Origin: Oceanisphaera pacifica
GTDB lineage: Bacteria; Pseudomonadota; Gammaproteobacteria; Enterobacterales; Aeromonadaceae
DNA length: 64,000 bases
Assembly (NCBI RefSeq): GCF_017498065.1
Contig: NZ_JAGDFX010000004.1
Span: 124,001 to 188,000, forward strand
Direction of reading: 5' to 3'
Shown: piece after piece, positions 1 to 8,429 of the stretch
How positions within the stretch are numbered: the first letter of the stretch is position 1
Layout of the letters: each line of letters opens with the position of its first letter
Translations under genes and position numbers: made by a program
Notes under the pieces: generated by a model
Told to the model about the DNA's origin: nothing
Seen by the model: only the letters and a program-made list of their open reading frames with translations
The model's database searches: none

Positions 1-173
1 TGCAGCAGTTCGCTGGCATTAGGCGCAAACTCAGCCTGTTTCGCACTCATACGCACACTGTATAAATACTCTTTGGGCCAGACTTGTCCATCTACTTGCT
101 CTTGGTTGGGATCTTGCTTATTTTCAGCATCAATTAAAGCCCATACTTGCTGTAGTCGAGAGTTATTGGTCAT
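1..173 (-). CDS. DUF4202 family protein, N-terminal part (runs off the window)
   Basis: Reading leftwards from an ATG at 173, an open frame continues to the window edge and encodes about 57 residues. Visible features are an early run with D-A-E-N-K-Q-D-P-N, then a P-K-E-Y-L-Y-S-V-R-M-S stretch and an A-P-N-A-S-E-L-L segment. This order (Asp-Pro-Asn, Tyr-x-x-Arg-Met, Pro-x-Ala-Ser-Glu) is what I remember of the start of DUF4202 proteins, whose function is not known. The gene is divergent from hmp and shares its 200-bp upstream region, so common control by the FNR-like site is possible. The family call rests on only the first quarter of the protein. Confidence 0.6.
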   Translation of the reverse strand, partial: MTNNSRLQQVWALIDAENKQDPNQEQVDGQVWPKEYLYSVRMSAKQAEFAPNASELL

Positions 174-304
174 TTCATCGTCCTGTATCTAAGCTCAGCG
201 CCTTACGCTAAGCGCTATACGCCAAAGTTGGCTCTTGTCGTACCTGAATTGCGCCTGTGCGTACCGCTGCTCGGAGGGTTAAACACAAAAAATATAAATT
301 TATA

Positions 305-318
305 TTGATGCAAATCAA
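305..318. promoter_or_regulatory. FNR-type binding site upstream of hmp
   Basis: The sequence TTGATGCAAATCAA matches the FNR consensus TTGAT-N4-ATCAA perfectly. It lies about 60 bp before the hmp start and between two divergent genes. A 16-bp AT-rich perfect palindrome (AATATAAATTTATATT, 291-306) abuts it and could be a second operator or an UP-like region. In E. coli hmp is repressed by FNR and by NsrR; I see no good NsrR site here. Control of hmp by this site is inference. Confidence 0.6.
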
Positions 319-376
319 GTGACACTATAACATACCCACTAAGTTGCATTACAAATACACATTAAGGCAGTTAATC

Positions 377-1573
377 ATGTTGGATAGTCGCACCCGAGAA
401 ATTGTAAAAAGTACCGTCCCTTTGCTTGAATCAGCCAATACCGCACTGACCGAGCACTTCTATAAACGGATGTTTCGTGATAACCCCGAGCTTAAAGACG
501 TGTTTAACCTAAGCAATCAAGCTTCAGGTCGCCAACCCGCTGCCTTGTTTACTGCGGTACTCGCCTATGCCAAAAATATTGATAACCCTGCCGTGTTAAG
601 CCACGCCGTTGAGCGCATTGCCCAAAAACATACTGGTTTCTCTATTAAGCCAGAGCAATACGATATTGTGGGTCATCACCTATTAGAAACCATTAAGGAG
701 TTGGCCCCCGACGCCGCCACCCCCGAAGTGATTGACGCTTGGGGCCAAGCCTACGGCGCCTTGGCCGGCATTTTTATTGGCCGCGAAGAACAGCTATATC
801 AAGAAAAAGAACAACAAACCGGCGGCTGGCGTGGTTACCGCAACTTTGTGGTGAGCGAAAAGCGCGAAGAAAGTGCCCTGATCACTAGCTTCTTGTTAAC
901 GCCAGAAGACGGGGATGCTGTGCTCGACTTTTTACCCGGTCAATATCTTAACTTGCATCTAGTTAGCCCTAAGCTGGCTAATAATGAATATCGTCAATAT
1001 TCATTATGCCAAGCGGCAAACGGTAAAAACTATCGCATTGCCGTAAAGCGTGAGCCTAACGGTGTGGCCTCTAATTTTATGCATGATGAAGTGCACATTG
1101 GCGATACGCTGCAAGTACTGCCGCCATCGGGTGACTTCTTTATGGAAGTAAGCACTGACACTCCTGTGGTGTTAATTTCTGGCGGTGTGGGTCAAACGCC
1201 GATGCGCGCTATGCTTGACAAGCTTATTCAACATCAGCATAAAGCGGATATTCATTGGTTGCATGCCTGTGAAAATGGTCAACAACACGCGTTTAAAGAC
1301 AGCATTCAAGCGCTGCGCCAAGCCAACCATAATTTAACTACGCATGTGTGGTATCGCGAGCCCGAGGCGAACGCTCAAGAGCAAGCGCATTATAATGCTA
1401 CTGGCATCATGGATTTAAACCCATTAAAAGACAGTATCATCATGCCTCACGCCCATTATTACTTCTGTGGTCCTTTGCCTTTTATGGCAATGGTAAAAGA
1501 AGTGCTAGCTGGTTGGGGCATTAATGAAGAACGCTTACACTACGAAGTATTTGGCCCTCACGAGACGCTGTAA
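377..1573 (+). CDS. hmp: flavohaemoprotein, nitric oxide dioxygenase
   Basis: Hmp oxidises NO to nitrate with O2 and NAD(P)H in the cytoplasm. The 398-residue product (E. coli Hmp has 396) has an N-terminal globin domain (1-140) with the proximal haem His at H85 inside a Q-K-H-T motif, followed by a ferredoxin-NADP reductase-like FAD domain (about 150-255) with R-Q-Y-S-L, and an NAD domain beginning at G-G-V-G-Q-T-P. The frame is open further upstream, but the ATG at 377 gives the normal N-terminus and follows an AAGG ribosome site. The FNR-type site at 305-318 fits repression under anaerobiosis. It appears monocistronic. Confidence 0.95.
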   Translation: MLDSRTREIVKSTVPLLESANTALTEHFYKRMFRDNPELKDVFNLSNQASGRQPAALFTAVLAYAKNIDNPAVLSHAVERIAQKHTGFSIKPEQYDIVGHHLLETIKELAPDAATPEVIDAWGQAYGALAGIFIGREEQLYQEKEQQTGGWRGYRNFVVSEKREESALITSFLLTPEDGDAVLDFLPGQYLNLHLVSPKLANNEYRQYSLCQAANGKNYRIAVKREPNGVASNFMHDEVHIGDTLQVLPPSGDFFMEVSTDTPVVLISGGVGQTPMRAMLDKLIQHQHKADIHWLHACENGQQHAFKDSIQALRQANHNLTTHVWYREPEANAQEQAHYNATGIMDLNPLKDSIIMPHAHYYFCGPLPFMAMVKEVLAGWGINEERLHYEVFGPHETL

Positions 1574-1689
1574 TTCTACATAGATCTCACTATGAGATAC
1601 TGACGGTTTACAGTATTGGCGCACTGGTTTAAACAGAAGACTCCATCACACGATGTTAAGCACATCGCTCACATCAACAGGGGTTTTCT

Positions 1690-2532
1690 ATGGACATTAA
1701 TGCGCTACAAACACTGCTATTCGTTCCGGCCACACGACCAGAGCGCTTTGACAAGGCATTGGCCAGTGGAGCCGATGCCATTATTATCGACCTAGAAGAC
1801 GCAGTGCCCGCCGCAGAAAAAGAAGCGGCGGGTAAGGCACTTAGCACTTGGCTTGACACCCAACCTAACCACTCAGTATTAATCCGCATTAACCCCATTG
1901 ATAGCCCTTGGTTTAAACAAGATATACAGCTGTGTCGTTCTAAGGCAGTGGCTGGTGTGGTGGTACCTAAAGTTGAGGATGCTGATGCCTTAGCTGAGCT
2001 GGCCCGCGCTTGCGAAAAGCCTTTATTGCCGTTTATTGAATCGGCCCTCGCCTTACATCGTCTTAATGATATTGCCGCAGTCTCTGGCGTCGCCCGCTTT
2101 TTATTTGGCAAGCTCGACTTAGCCCTCGATTTAGGCATGGACTACCCACAACCAGCAGGCGAACCCTTAGATGAGTCGGCATTTTTATATGCACGCAGTC
2201 AGCTGGTGGTTTGTTCACGAGTGCATGGTTTAGCCGCTCCCATTGATGGTATTTTTACCGCACTTTATGACGCCAAAGGACTCACTGACTATGCCCGTCA
2301 AGGCATGCGCTTAGGCTTTAGTGGCTTTTTATTAATTCACCCCGCCCAAGTTAAACCGGCCCAAAAAGCCTTAACCCCCACCAGTGCTCAAATTTCTTGG
2401 GCCAAGCATATTATTGAGGCCGAAGCCCGTGAAAAAGGCGCTGTGGTGGCGGTAGGAGGTAATATGGTTGATTTACCTATTATATCTAGAGCTAAGCGAA
2501 TTATGGAGCTGGTGTCTAATTTAGGTAAGTGA
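1690..2532 (+). CDS. HpcH/HpaI-superfamily CoA ester lyase (CitE-like)
   Basis: The 280-residue protein is a TIM-barrel lyase of the HpcH/HpaI aldolase/citrate lyase beta-subunit family. Typical elements are L-L-F-V-P-A-T-R-P-E-R near the start, the D-L-E-D-A-V-P motif (around residues 36-42), I-R-I-N-P, and a late I-H-P-A-Q-V. Family members cleave or condense (3S)-malyl-CoA, citramalyl-CoA or citryl-CoA. With no citDF or malyl-CoA genes beside it, a stand-alone citramalyl-CoA or beta-methylmalyl-CoA lyase or thioesterase role (CitE-like) is likelier than citrate lyase. The substrate cannot be read from the sequence. It stands alone between hmp and the glutaredoxin gene. Confidence 0.75.
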   Translation: MDINALQTLLFVPATRPERFDKALASGADAIIIDLEDAVPAAEKEAAGKALSTWLDTQPNHSVLIRINPIDSPWFKQDIQLCRSKAVAGVVVPKVEDADALAELARACEKPLLPFIESALALHRLNDIAAVSGVARFLFGKLDLALDLGMDYPQPAGEPLDESAFLYARSQLVVCSRVHGLAAPIDGIFTALYDAKGLTDYARQGMRLGFSGFLLIHPAQVKPAQKALTPTSAQISWAKHIIEAEAREKGAVVAVGGNMVDLPIISRAKRIMELVSNLGK

Positions 2533-2641
2533 TGCTAAACACGGCTTCTTGTTTGAGATAGACTCGTTATTAAATATTGAGCAGCCATATCAGGCTGCTC
2601 AATTAATATCGATGAAATTATCAATCAAGTAAGGGGTCGTT

Positions 2642-3007
2642 ATGCTAGTTAAAGTGTTACGTAATGGGGTTGGGGGCATTTGGCAGCTGGGTGATTTAAT
2701 AACGCGCCCCACTAAAATGAAGCGCACACCCGAAGCACAGCTTGAGGTTGAAGAGCAGTGCAAAGAGTTAGCCTTATACCAACTGCCACGCTGCCCATTT
2801 TGCATTAAAGTGCGCCGTAATATGCACAAGCTAAACCTCCCTATAGAAAAACGCAATGTAAACCCAGGCTCACCTTATCGGGATGAGTTAGCAGCAGGCG
2901 GCGGTCGTGTAAAGTCACCTTGCCTACAGATTACAGAAAATGGTGAAACCCGTTGGATGTATGAGTCCAATGACATTATCGCCTATCTCGAACAGCGCTT
3001 TGCTTAA
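2642..3007 (+). CDS. glutaredoxin-like protein with CPFC active site
   Basis: This 121-residue protein has a short N-terminal extension (1-44) and then a thioredoxin-fold glutaredoxin/GST-N domain. The dithiol active site is C51-P-F-C54. A cis-Pro is present in V-K-S-P-C, and the Y-E-S-N-D-I-I-A-Y-L run is typical of the glutathione-binding half. Such proteins reduce disulfides or glutathione mixed disulfides in the cytoplasm. The extension begins with a weakly hydrophobic stretch (about 1-20) that could be a membrane anchor, though it is short for one. The gene is followed at once by a strong bidirectional terminator, so it is probably a single-gene unit. Confidence 0.8.
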   Translation: MLVKVLRNGVGGIWQLGDLITRPTKMKRTPEAQLEVEEQCKELALYQLPRCPFCIKVRRNMHKLNLPIEKRNVNPGSPYRDELAAGGGRVKSPCLQITENGETRWMYESNDIIAYLEQRFA

Positions 3008-3047
3008 AAAGTGAAGCGTGAAAACTAAAACGCTTCTGCTATATGTC

Positions 3048-3090
3048 ACGCAAAAAAATACCGAGCATTAAGCTCGGTATTTTTTTGCGT
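3048..3090. terminator. bidirectional rho-independent terminator
   Basis: Two perfect 19-nt arms (3048-3066 and 3072-3090) enclose a 5-nt loop. The stem core is TACCGAGC/GCTCGGTA and is flanked by A7 and T7 runs, so it can terminate in both directions. It separates the rightward glutaredoxin gene from the leftward entericidin-like gene. Confidence 0.9.
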
Positions 3091-3117
3091 GTTGCTTACT
3101 AAAAGTGTCACTAATCG

Positions 3118-3261
3118 TTAGTTTTGCACATCCCTTGCCGCGCCCTCTATGGCTTCTCCACCACGCTGAATATCTTCACCGGCGCCAGCAAAAGTATTAC
3201 ATGCGCTTAAACCACCAACTAAACCAACCACCATTAACACGGCCATTATCTTGTTTAACAT
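3118..3261 (-). CDS. entericidin A/B-family small lipoprotein
   Basis: The ATG at 3261 follows AAAGGAG and gives a 47-residue protein. It has a lysine-containing signal peptide, a lipobox ending L-S-A-C21, and a short mature part rich in Gly, Ala and charged residues (G-E-D-I-Q-R-G-G-E-A-I-E-G-A-A). This is the entericidin pattern: very small outer-membrane lipoproteins, in E. coli an antidote/toxin pair linked to stationary phase. Only one copy is present here. A longer frame exists upstream but has no ribosome site. Family membership is well supported; the role is not. Confidence 0.85.
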   Translation of the reverse strand: MLNKIMAVLMVVGLVGGLSACNTFAGAGEDIQRGGEAIEGAARDVQN

Positions 3262-3482
3262 GATGTTATTCTCCTTTAGGTGAGTTACCAATGATAGCCT
3301 AGCCTTAATTAGGTTCACTTGCGACCCTTGCCAGCATTTTTATGCCTGATATTGTCGTGACTCTCACACCAGCTTTACACACGGCATAAAGAAATACGCT
3401 TGACTCATTATTGCTTTACTCTGAATGAAACAATGTAAAATACATTCCATTATGATGAATATAATCACGAAAGGTCACTATC

Positions 3483-4613
3483 ATGCTTGAGGTGTTTTGG
3501 CAGTTTTTTAAATTAGGTTGGATAAGCTTTGGCGGGCCGGCAGCACATATTGGCTATTTTCAGCGCCACTTTGTGCAAAAGCTTGGTTGGATGCCGCAAG
3601 ACCGTTTCGCTTCCACTCTCGCCTTATGTCAGTTTTTACCCGGACCTGCATCAAGCCAGCTAGGCTTTGCCTTGGGGTACCAACGTGCGGGCTTGTTTGG
3701 TGCCATTGCCGCTTTTGTTGGCTTTACCCTACCCTCTTTTTTATTAATGCTAGGGTTGGCCTTAGCAGGCAGTGCTTGGGCTAACCAGCCCGCCGCCTTA
3801 GCGATAGTGACTGGGCTTAAGCTCTTTGCGTTGGTGGTTGTCGCCGATGCTGTATTGTCGATGTCTAAGCAATTTTGCCGCCAACAAAGTACGCTTATTA
3901 TTGCCATACTCAGTGCCGCCCTATTCTGGCTGTTGCCAAGCTTTATTAGCCAATTTGCCGTGTTATTGGTCGCAGCATTAGCAGGCTCATTCTTACTAAA
4001 AGAAGAGCCCAGTGAGCGCTCACATACCTTAGGCATTAGCTGGCCCTTTTTGGCTCTGTTTTTAGGGTTATTGTTACTTATGCCCTTGTTAAGCCTCACC
4101 GATACTGCTGCTATTTTTGCCGACTTTTATCAAGCAGGCAGCTTAGTTTTTGGTGGCGGTCATGTGGTGCTGCCGTTACTGGAAAACACCCTGCCCGAGA
4201 CGCTGTCACAAGATACCTTTTTAACCGGTTACGGTGTCGCGCAAGCTATGCCCGGCCCCATGTTTAGCATGGCCAGTTTTTTAGGAGCCGAACTTCACCC
4301 TAACGCCCCCGTGTTGGGCGCATTGGCGGCCACCTTTGGCATCTTTTTACCCGGTTTTTTATTGGTCTTGGCTTTACAGCATAGCTGGCATGCACTGGCG
4401 TCTAAGCCAATGTTGGCAGGCGCGGTGCGTGGCATTAACGCCGCTGTGGTGGGCTTATTATTAGCGGCACTCTATCAACCGGTGTTTGTGAGCAGCGTGA
4501 CTGGGGCGCCTGCACTTGCGGCGGCCGCCATTGGCTTGCTGGCTCTGCGCACCTTACGCTGCCCAGTGTTAGTGCTGATCCCGGTATTTATGCTGCTGGG
4601 GTTTTGGTTGTAG
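3483..4613 (+). CDS. chrA: chromate transporter, ChrA family
   Basis: The 376-residue integral membrane protein has two homologous CHR halves. Each carries the family signature: F-W-Q-F-F-K-L-G-W-I-S-F-G-G-P and Q-F-L-P-G-P-A in the first, and G-S-L-V-F-G-G-G-H-V-V-L-P-L-L and Q-A-M-P-G-P-M-F in the second. About ten to twelve hydrophobic segments are visible. ChrA proteins export chromate by proton antiport, and many chromosomal homologues have no proven substrate. There is no chrB regulator next to it. The start at 3483 follows GAAAGG. Confidence 0.9.
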   Translation: MLEVFWQFFKLGWISFGGPAAHIGYFQRHFVQKLGWMPQDRFASTLALCQFLPGPASSQLGFALGYQRAGLFGAIAAFVGFTLPSFLLMLGLALAGSAWANQPAALAIVTGLKLFALVVVADAVLSMSKQFCRQQSTLIIAILSAALFWLLPSFISQFAVLLVAALAGSFLLKEEPSERSHTLGISWPFLALFLGLLLLMPLLSLTDTAAIFADFYQAGSLVFGGGHVVLPLLENTLPETLSQDTFLTGYGVAQAMPGPMFSMASFLGAELHPNAPVLGALAATFGIFLPGFLLVLALQHSWHALASKPMLAGAVRGINAAVVGLLLAALYQPVFVSSVTGAPALAAAAIGLLALRTLRCPVLVLIPVFMLLGFWL

Positions 4614-4657
4614 TCACAATACAGCGCCAAGCTCCGCCAAAAGGCTAAACCTAAACC

Positions 4658-4854
4658 CTATTTGCCACGGAAGAACACGGAACCCGCAGAAAAATAGTGA
4701 TTAAATCTGACTAAACTAAGATAAAAGCCTTAATGGTTAAGAGCAAATACAGCTCCTACACGAGGGGGAGCTGTTACCATTAATTATCTCTTTCGTCGGT
4801 CTTACTTTAGCTTAATTTTTCCGTGTCCTTCCGTGGGTTCCGTGGCAAAAATAG
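4658..4854. repeat. intergenic inverted repeat, CCACGGAA type, copy A
   Basis: The left end reads TTTGCCACGGAAGAACACGG and the right end is its approximate reverse complement (TTCCGTG...TTCCGTGGCAAA), with about 150 bp between. The interior also has a small hairpin, AGCTCCTACACGAGGGGGAGCT. Related elements occur at 7494-7622 and 33736-33818, always in intergenic DNA. This element fills most of the 279-bp space between the convergent chrA and copA genes. Confidence 0.7.
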
Positions 4855-4892
4855 CTCTTGAAAATGTTGAGTTTGATGCTGGGTGCTGTCAG

Positions 4893-7370
4893 TTAAGTTT
4901 TAAATCGCTTTAGCCTTAGGGCATTAGTCACTACAAACACACTCGATAACGCCATGGCACCGGCAGCCAGCATAGGAGACAGTAAGATGCCAAATGCTGG
5001 GTATAAAATGCCGGCAGCCACCGGAATAAGGCAGGCGTTATAGGCAAAAGCCCAAAATAGATTTTGTCGAATATTGCGCAAGGTAGCCTGACTAATGGCC
5101 AAGGCATTCGGCACGGCGCGTAAGTCACCACTCATTAACACCACCTCTGCCGCTTCAATAGCAATATCGGTGCCTGTACCAATCGCCAAGCCCACATTTG
5201 CCTCGGCTAACGCAGGGGCATCATTAATACCATCGCCAACAAAGGCCACTGCGCCATATTGTTTACGCAGCTTTTTTAAGGCCGCCACTTTACCATTAGG
5301 CATCACCTCGGCCACGACCTCGTCTATGCCTAATTGTTTAGCTATGGCTTGTGCCGTGTGCTTGTTATCACCGGTTATCATGGCCACCTTTAGCCCAAGC
5401 TGATGCAGTGCCGTGATCGCCTCTGGTGTGCCCTCTTTAATGGGGTCGGCCACGGCAATAATGGCGGCTAACTTGCCATCAATGGCGGCATATAAGGGGC
5501 TTTTTCCTTGTTGGGCAAGCTGTTCGGCTTGCTGACTCAAAGCGCTTAGCTCATAGCCTAGTTTCACCAGATACCGATCGGCCCCCACTTCGACTTTTTG
5601 ACCGCCTACTTCAGCACATACCCCTAGCCCAGATAACGACTTAAAAGCCTGAGGCCCAATGATATTTAGCTGTTGCGCCTTGGCCTCAGCCACTATGGCT
5701 TGGGCTATGGGATGCTCTGAGTGTTGCTCTACTGCTGCCACTTGTGCCAATACCTGAGACTTATCAAAGCCTGCTGTTACGGTTAAATCGGTCAGCTCTG
5801 GCTGGCCTTTAGTGAGGGTGCCGGTTTTATCTAACGCCACCACCTTAGTGTTGCGTAAGGTTTGCAATGCTTGGCCTTTGCGAAATAACACGCCCAACTC
5901 AGCCGCACGTCCGGTGCCCACCATAATAGAAGTAGGCGTGGCCAAGCCCATGGCACAAGGGCAGGCAATAATCAGTACCGCGACCGCATTAATAAGGGCA
6001 AAACTTAAAGCTGGGCTTGGGCCCAGCCATAACCAGCATAAAAAGGTGAGTACCGCCATGGCCATCACTACGGGCACAAATACGCCGGTCACTTTATCCA
6101 CTAAGGCTTGAATAGGTAATTTCGCCCCTTGGGCTTGTTCAACCATGCGAATAATTTGTGCCAATAAGGTGTCGTTACCAATATGGGTGGTGTCACATTC
6201 CAGCGCGCCATTTTTATTAATGGTGCCACCTACTACCTCATCCCCAGGTTGTTTTTCTACCGGCACCGGCTCACCGGTTAACATAGACTCATCCACATAA
6301 GAGTGCCCCGAGTGCACTTTGCCATCAACCGGAATGCGCTCGCCTGGGCGCACTAACACACAATCTCCCACTCGCACTTGATCGAGGGCGACTTCTTCTA
6401 GTTGGCCATTACGACGTACTCGTGCGGTATTCACCTGTAAACTCAGCAGCTTTTGAATCGCTTCACCCGTGCGCCCTTTGGCTCTGGCTTCTAGGTTTCG
6501 GCCCAGTAAGATAAGAGTGACAATCACCGCCGCCGCTTCAAAGTAAACATGTTGCGTGCCTGCGGGCAGTAAGTCTCCCGCTAATAACACCACCAAAGAA
6601 AAGCTCCACGCCGACAAGCTACCTAAGGCCACCAAGGAGTTCATATCGGGCCCGCCTCGCAGCAAAGCCGGAATGCCTGAGCGTAAAAAGCGCAGACCTG
6701 GGCCGAATAATACCAAGCTGGTTAATACCAGTTGTAGGCTCCAGTTAAGGGTTTGCCCTAACGTTGCCTCAACCCAGTTGGCCATGCCGGGGATTAGGTG
6801 TGATCCCATTTCTAAAATAAAGACCGGCAAGGTAAAGGCAAAGGCCCACCAAAAGGCCCGCTGCAAGCTGTGTTGCTCTTGGGCTTTACGCGCTTGTTCG
6901 TCATCACGCTGACTAGATAGCGGCTCTGCGGTATAACCGGCCTTGTTAATGGTCGCCACTAGCTGCGCTTCTTCTAAGTGACCAGCCAATGCCTCAATAT
7001 GCGCGCTTTCGGTAGCTAAGTTCACATTGGCCACCCTAACCCCAGATAACTGTTGCAGCGCTTTTTCAACTCGCCCCACACAAGACGCGCAGCTCATGCC
7101 AATAATGCTCAGCTCAAAGGTTTCGTCACGCACGTTAAAGCCTATTTTGCTAATGGCCTGCACTAAGGCATCAACCTGAGTGTCTGCCGCCATCTCAATA
7201 TCGGCTTTTTCATTGGCCAAGTTAACCTTGGCCTCGGCTACGCCCGGCACATTTAGCAAGGCTTTTTCAACACGGCGCACACAAGAGGCGCAGCTCATGC
7301 CACTAATTGACAGTTGTAGCTGTTGTTGAGACTGAGATTGAGGTGCAACTGTAGAGGGGGTAACGCTCAT
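4893..7370 (-). CDS. copA: copper-exporting P1B-type ATPase
   Basis: CopA pumps Cu(I) out of the cytoplasm using ATP. The 825-residue protein has two N-terminal heavy-metal domains with identical G-M-S-C-A-S-C motifs (Cys 27/30 and 94/97), then transmembrane segments, the A-domain T-G-E-P, the intramembrane metal site C-P-C in A-C-P-C-A-M-G, the phosphorylation motif D-K-T-G-T-L-T and the hinge [10 protein letters not shown] place the start at the ATG at 7370, preceded by TTAGGAG at 7-nt spacing; an in-frame ATG 18 nt upstream would overlap that ribosome site. The promoter has a CueR-like operator (7404-7434), and cueR and copZ lie just upstream. Confidence 0.95.
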   Translation of the reverse strand: MSVTPSTVAPQSQSQQQLQLSISGMSCASCVRRVEKALLNVPGVAEAKVNLANEKADIEMAADTQVDALVQAISKIGFNVRDETFELSIIGMSCASCVGRVEKALQQLSGVRVANVNLATESAHIEALAGHLEEAQLVATINKAGYTAEPLSSQRDDEQARKAQEQHSLQRAFWWAFAFTLPVFILEMGSHLIPGMANWVEATLGQTLNWSLQLVLTSLVLFGPGLRFLRSGIPALLRGGPDMNSLVALGSLSAWSFSLVVLLAGDLLPAGTQHVYFEAAAVIVTLILLGRNLEARAKGRTGEAIQKLLSLQVNTARVRRNGQLEEVALDQVRVGDCVLVRPGERIPVDGKVHSGHSYVDESMLTGEPVPVEKQPGDEVVGGTINKNGALECDTTHIGNDTLLAQIIRMVEQAQGAKLPIQALVDKVTGVFVPVVMAMAVLTFLCWLWLGPSPALSFALINAVAVLIIACPCAMGLATPTSIMVGTGRAAELGVLFRKGQALQTLRNTKVVALDKTGTLTKGQPELTDLTVTAGFDKSQVLAQVAAVEQHSEHPIAQAIVAEAKAQQLNIIGPQAFKSLSGLGVCAEVGGQKVEVGADRYLVKLGYELSALSQQAEQLAQQGKSPLYAAIDGKLAAIIAVADPIKEGTPEAITALHQLGLKVAMITGDNKHTAQAIAKQLGIDEVVAEVMPNGKVAALKKLRKQYGAVAFVGDGINDAPALAEANVGLAIGTGTDIAIEAAEVVLMSGDLRAVPNALAISQATLRNIRQNLFWAFAYNACLIPVAAGILYPAFGILLSPMLAAGAMALSSVFVVTNALRLKRFKT

Positions 7371-7403
7371 AAGTCGACTCCTAAGCATGGCATTGATACA
7401 TGC

Positions 7404-7434
7404 AGCTTAAGGCTTACCATAGGGGGAAGGTCAA
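7404..7434 (-). promoter_or_regulatory. CueR-dependent copA promoter
   Basis: On the minus strand there is a -35 TTGACC (7429-7434), a 19-bp spacer and a -10 TAAGCT (7404-7409). The long 19-bp spacer is the hallmark of MerR-family promoters. The spacer contains an imperfect dyad, GACCTTCC...GGTAAGCC, close to known CueR boxes (ACCTTCC...GGAAGGT). It lies 34-64 bp before the copA start. Confidence 0.8.
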
Positions 7435-7493
7435 GCTTCAAAAGCAGCGATCAGCCGTCAGCGATAAGCTATCAGTAGACAAAACTAAAACCT

Positions 7494-7622
7494 ATTTGCC
7501 ACAGAATACACAGACATAAAGGCGGTAAAAAATCGACAGCGAGTATGATTTATAAGATATGAATCCCATCACTTTTCGATCTTAATCGCATCTTAATTGT
7601 TTCCGTGTATTCCGTGGTAAAC
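7494..7622. repeat. intergenic inverted repeat, CCACGGAA type, copy B
   Basis: The left end is ATTTGCCACAGAATACACAG and the right end TTTCCGTGTATTCCGTGGTA; they are near reverse complements separated by about 90 bp. It is related to the elements at 4658-4854 and 33736-33818 but its interior differs. It lies between copA and cueR. Confidence 0.65.
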
Positions 7623-7642
7623 AAGTCTTTAAGAGCTCGCCT

Positions 7643-8035
7643 TTATGGTTTTTTAGAGAGTTGCTCGAGGATGGCGCATTGGGGGTTATCGTCGCCGGGA
7701 CAGGCGGAGATCATTTGTTGTAACGTGCTTTGCATGGCGGCCAGTTCATGCATTTTATGCTCCACTTCTTGCAAGTGATGCTGTGCTACTTCTTTCACCG
7801 CTCGACTTGGCCGAGCTGGGTCTTGCCATAAACGCAATAGGTCATCTATTTGAGCAATAGAAAACCCCAGCAGGCGGGCTTGGCGAATAAAAGTCAACAC
7901 CGCAATATTTTGCTCATTATATTGCCGATAGCCTGCCGCACTGCGCTTGGCCGGTTTAAGCAGTTTTATTTGCTCATAATGGCGGATCATTTTAGCCGAT
8001 AAACCACTACGTTTTGCCGCCTCACCTATGTTCAT
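7643..8035 (-). CDS. cueR: Cu(I)-responsive MerR-family regulator
   Basis: The 130-residue protein has an N-terminal MerR winged helix (M-N-I-G-E-A-A-K-R-S-G, 1-70), a dimerisation coiled coil and a C-terminal metal loop with C112 and C120 in A-C-P-G-D-D-N-P-Q-C. These are the same positions as the Cu(I)-binding pair of E. coli CueR, and there is no extra Cys that would suggest Zn or Hg sensing. It should activate copA, whose promoter at 7404-7434 has the expected architecture, and possibly copZ. The start ATG at 8035 follows AGGAGGTAGGTAG. Confidence 0.92.
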   Translation of the reverse strand: MNIGEAAKRSGLSAKMIRHYEQIKLLKPAKRSAAGYRQYNEQNIAVLTFIRQARLLGFSIAQIDDLLRLWQDPARPSRAVKEVAQHHLQEVEHKMHELAAMQSTLQQMISACPGDDNPQCAILEQLSKKP

Positions 8036-8162
8036 CTACCTACCTCCTACGGAGAGCTTAAGCGGTCTGCTACTTCGCTTAAACCACGCCAGCATATAAC
8101 CCGACCACTTACAGCTAAAGCGCCGGGCTATAAAAGGCGCTGTTTTTTGCTTTGCCGCTATT

Positions 8163-8360
8163 TTAGCTTTGTTTTGGCGGATAACCGGCATCAGTTAAGG
8201 TACTAATCAACTGCTGCTCTGTAGCACTGCTGTTAACGGTAATAAGGTGATTGAGTAAATCAAATTCTATTTCACAGTTGGGATCAAGTGTGGTTAATGC
8301 CTCATTAATGGCTCCCACGCAATGACCACAGGTCATATCGGGTAGTGTAAATTCAACCAT
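8163..8360 (-). CDS. copZ: copper chaperone, CopZ-like HMA protein
   Basis: This is a stand-alone 65-residue heavy-metal-associated domain with the Cu(I)-binding motif M-T-C-G-H-C (Cys 11 and 14). Proteins of this kind hand Cu(I) to CopA or the regulator in the cytoplasm. It lies directly upstream of cueR and copA in the same direction, but the 127-bp gap to cueR suggests its own promoter. The motif has His where CopA has Ala-Ser, which is common in chaperones of this family. The ATG at 8360 is preceded by AGGAAACGAACC. Confidence 0.88.
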   Translation of the reverse strand: MVEFTLPDMTCGHCVGAINEALTTLDPNCEIEFDLLNHLITVNSSATEQQLISTLTDAGYPPKQS

Positions 8361-8429
8361 GGTTCGTTTCCTTATCTAATTTATTTTTCAACACACATGC
8401 ACATATCAGATGTAACTGGCCGCTTAGCG

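Noticed and set aside
3629-4099. Long open frame opposite chrA
   Set aside because: It is antisense to a well-supported membrane protein gene, has no ribosome site and a biased composition typical of shadow frames. Similar antisense frames over copA, purH, astD, pta, the RND pump and xsc were discarded for the same reason.
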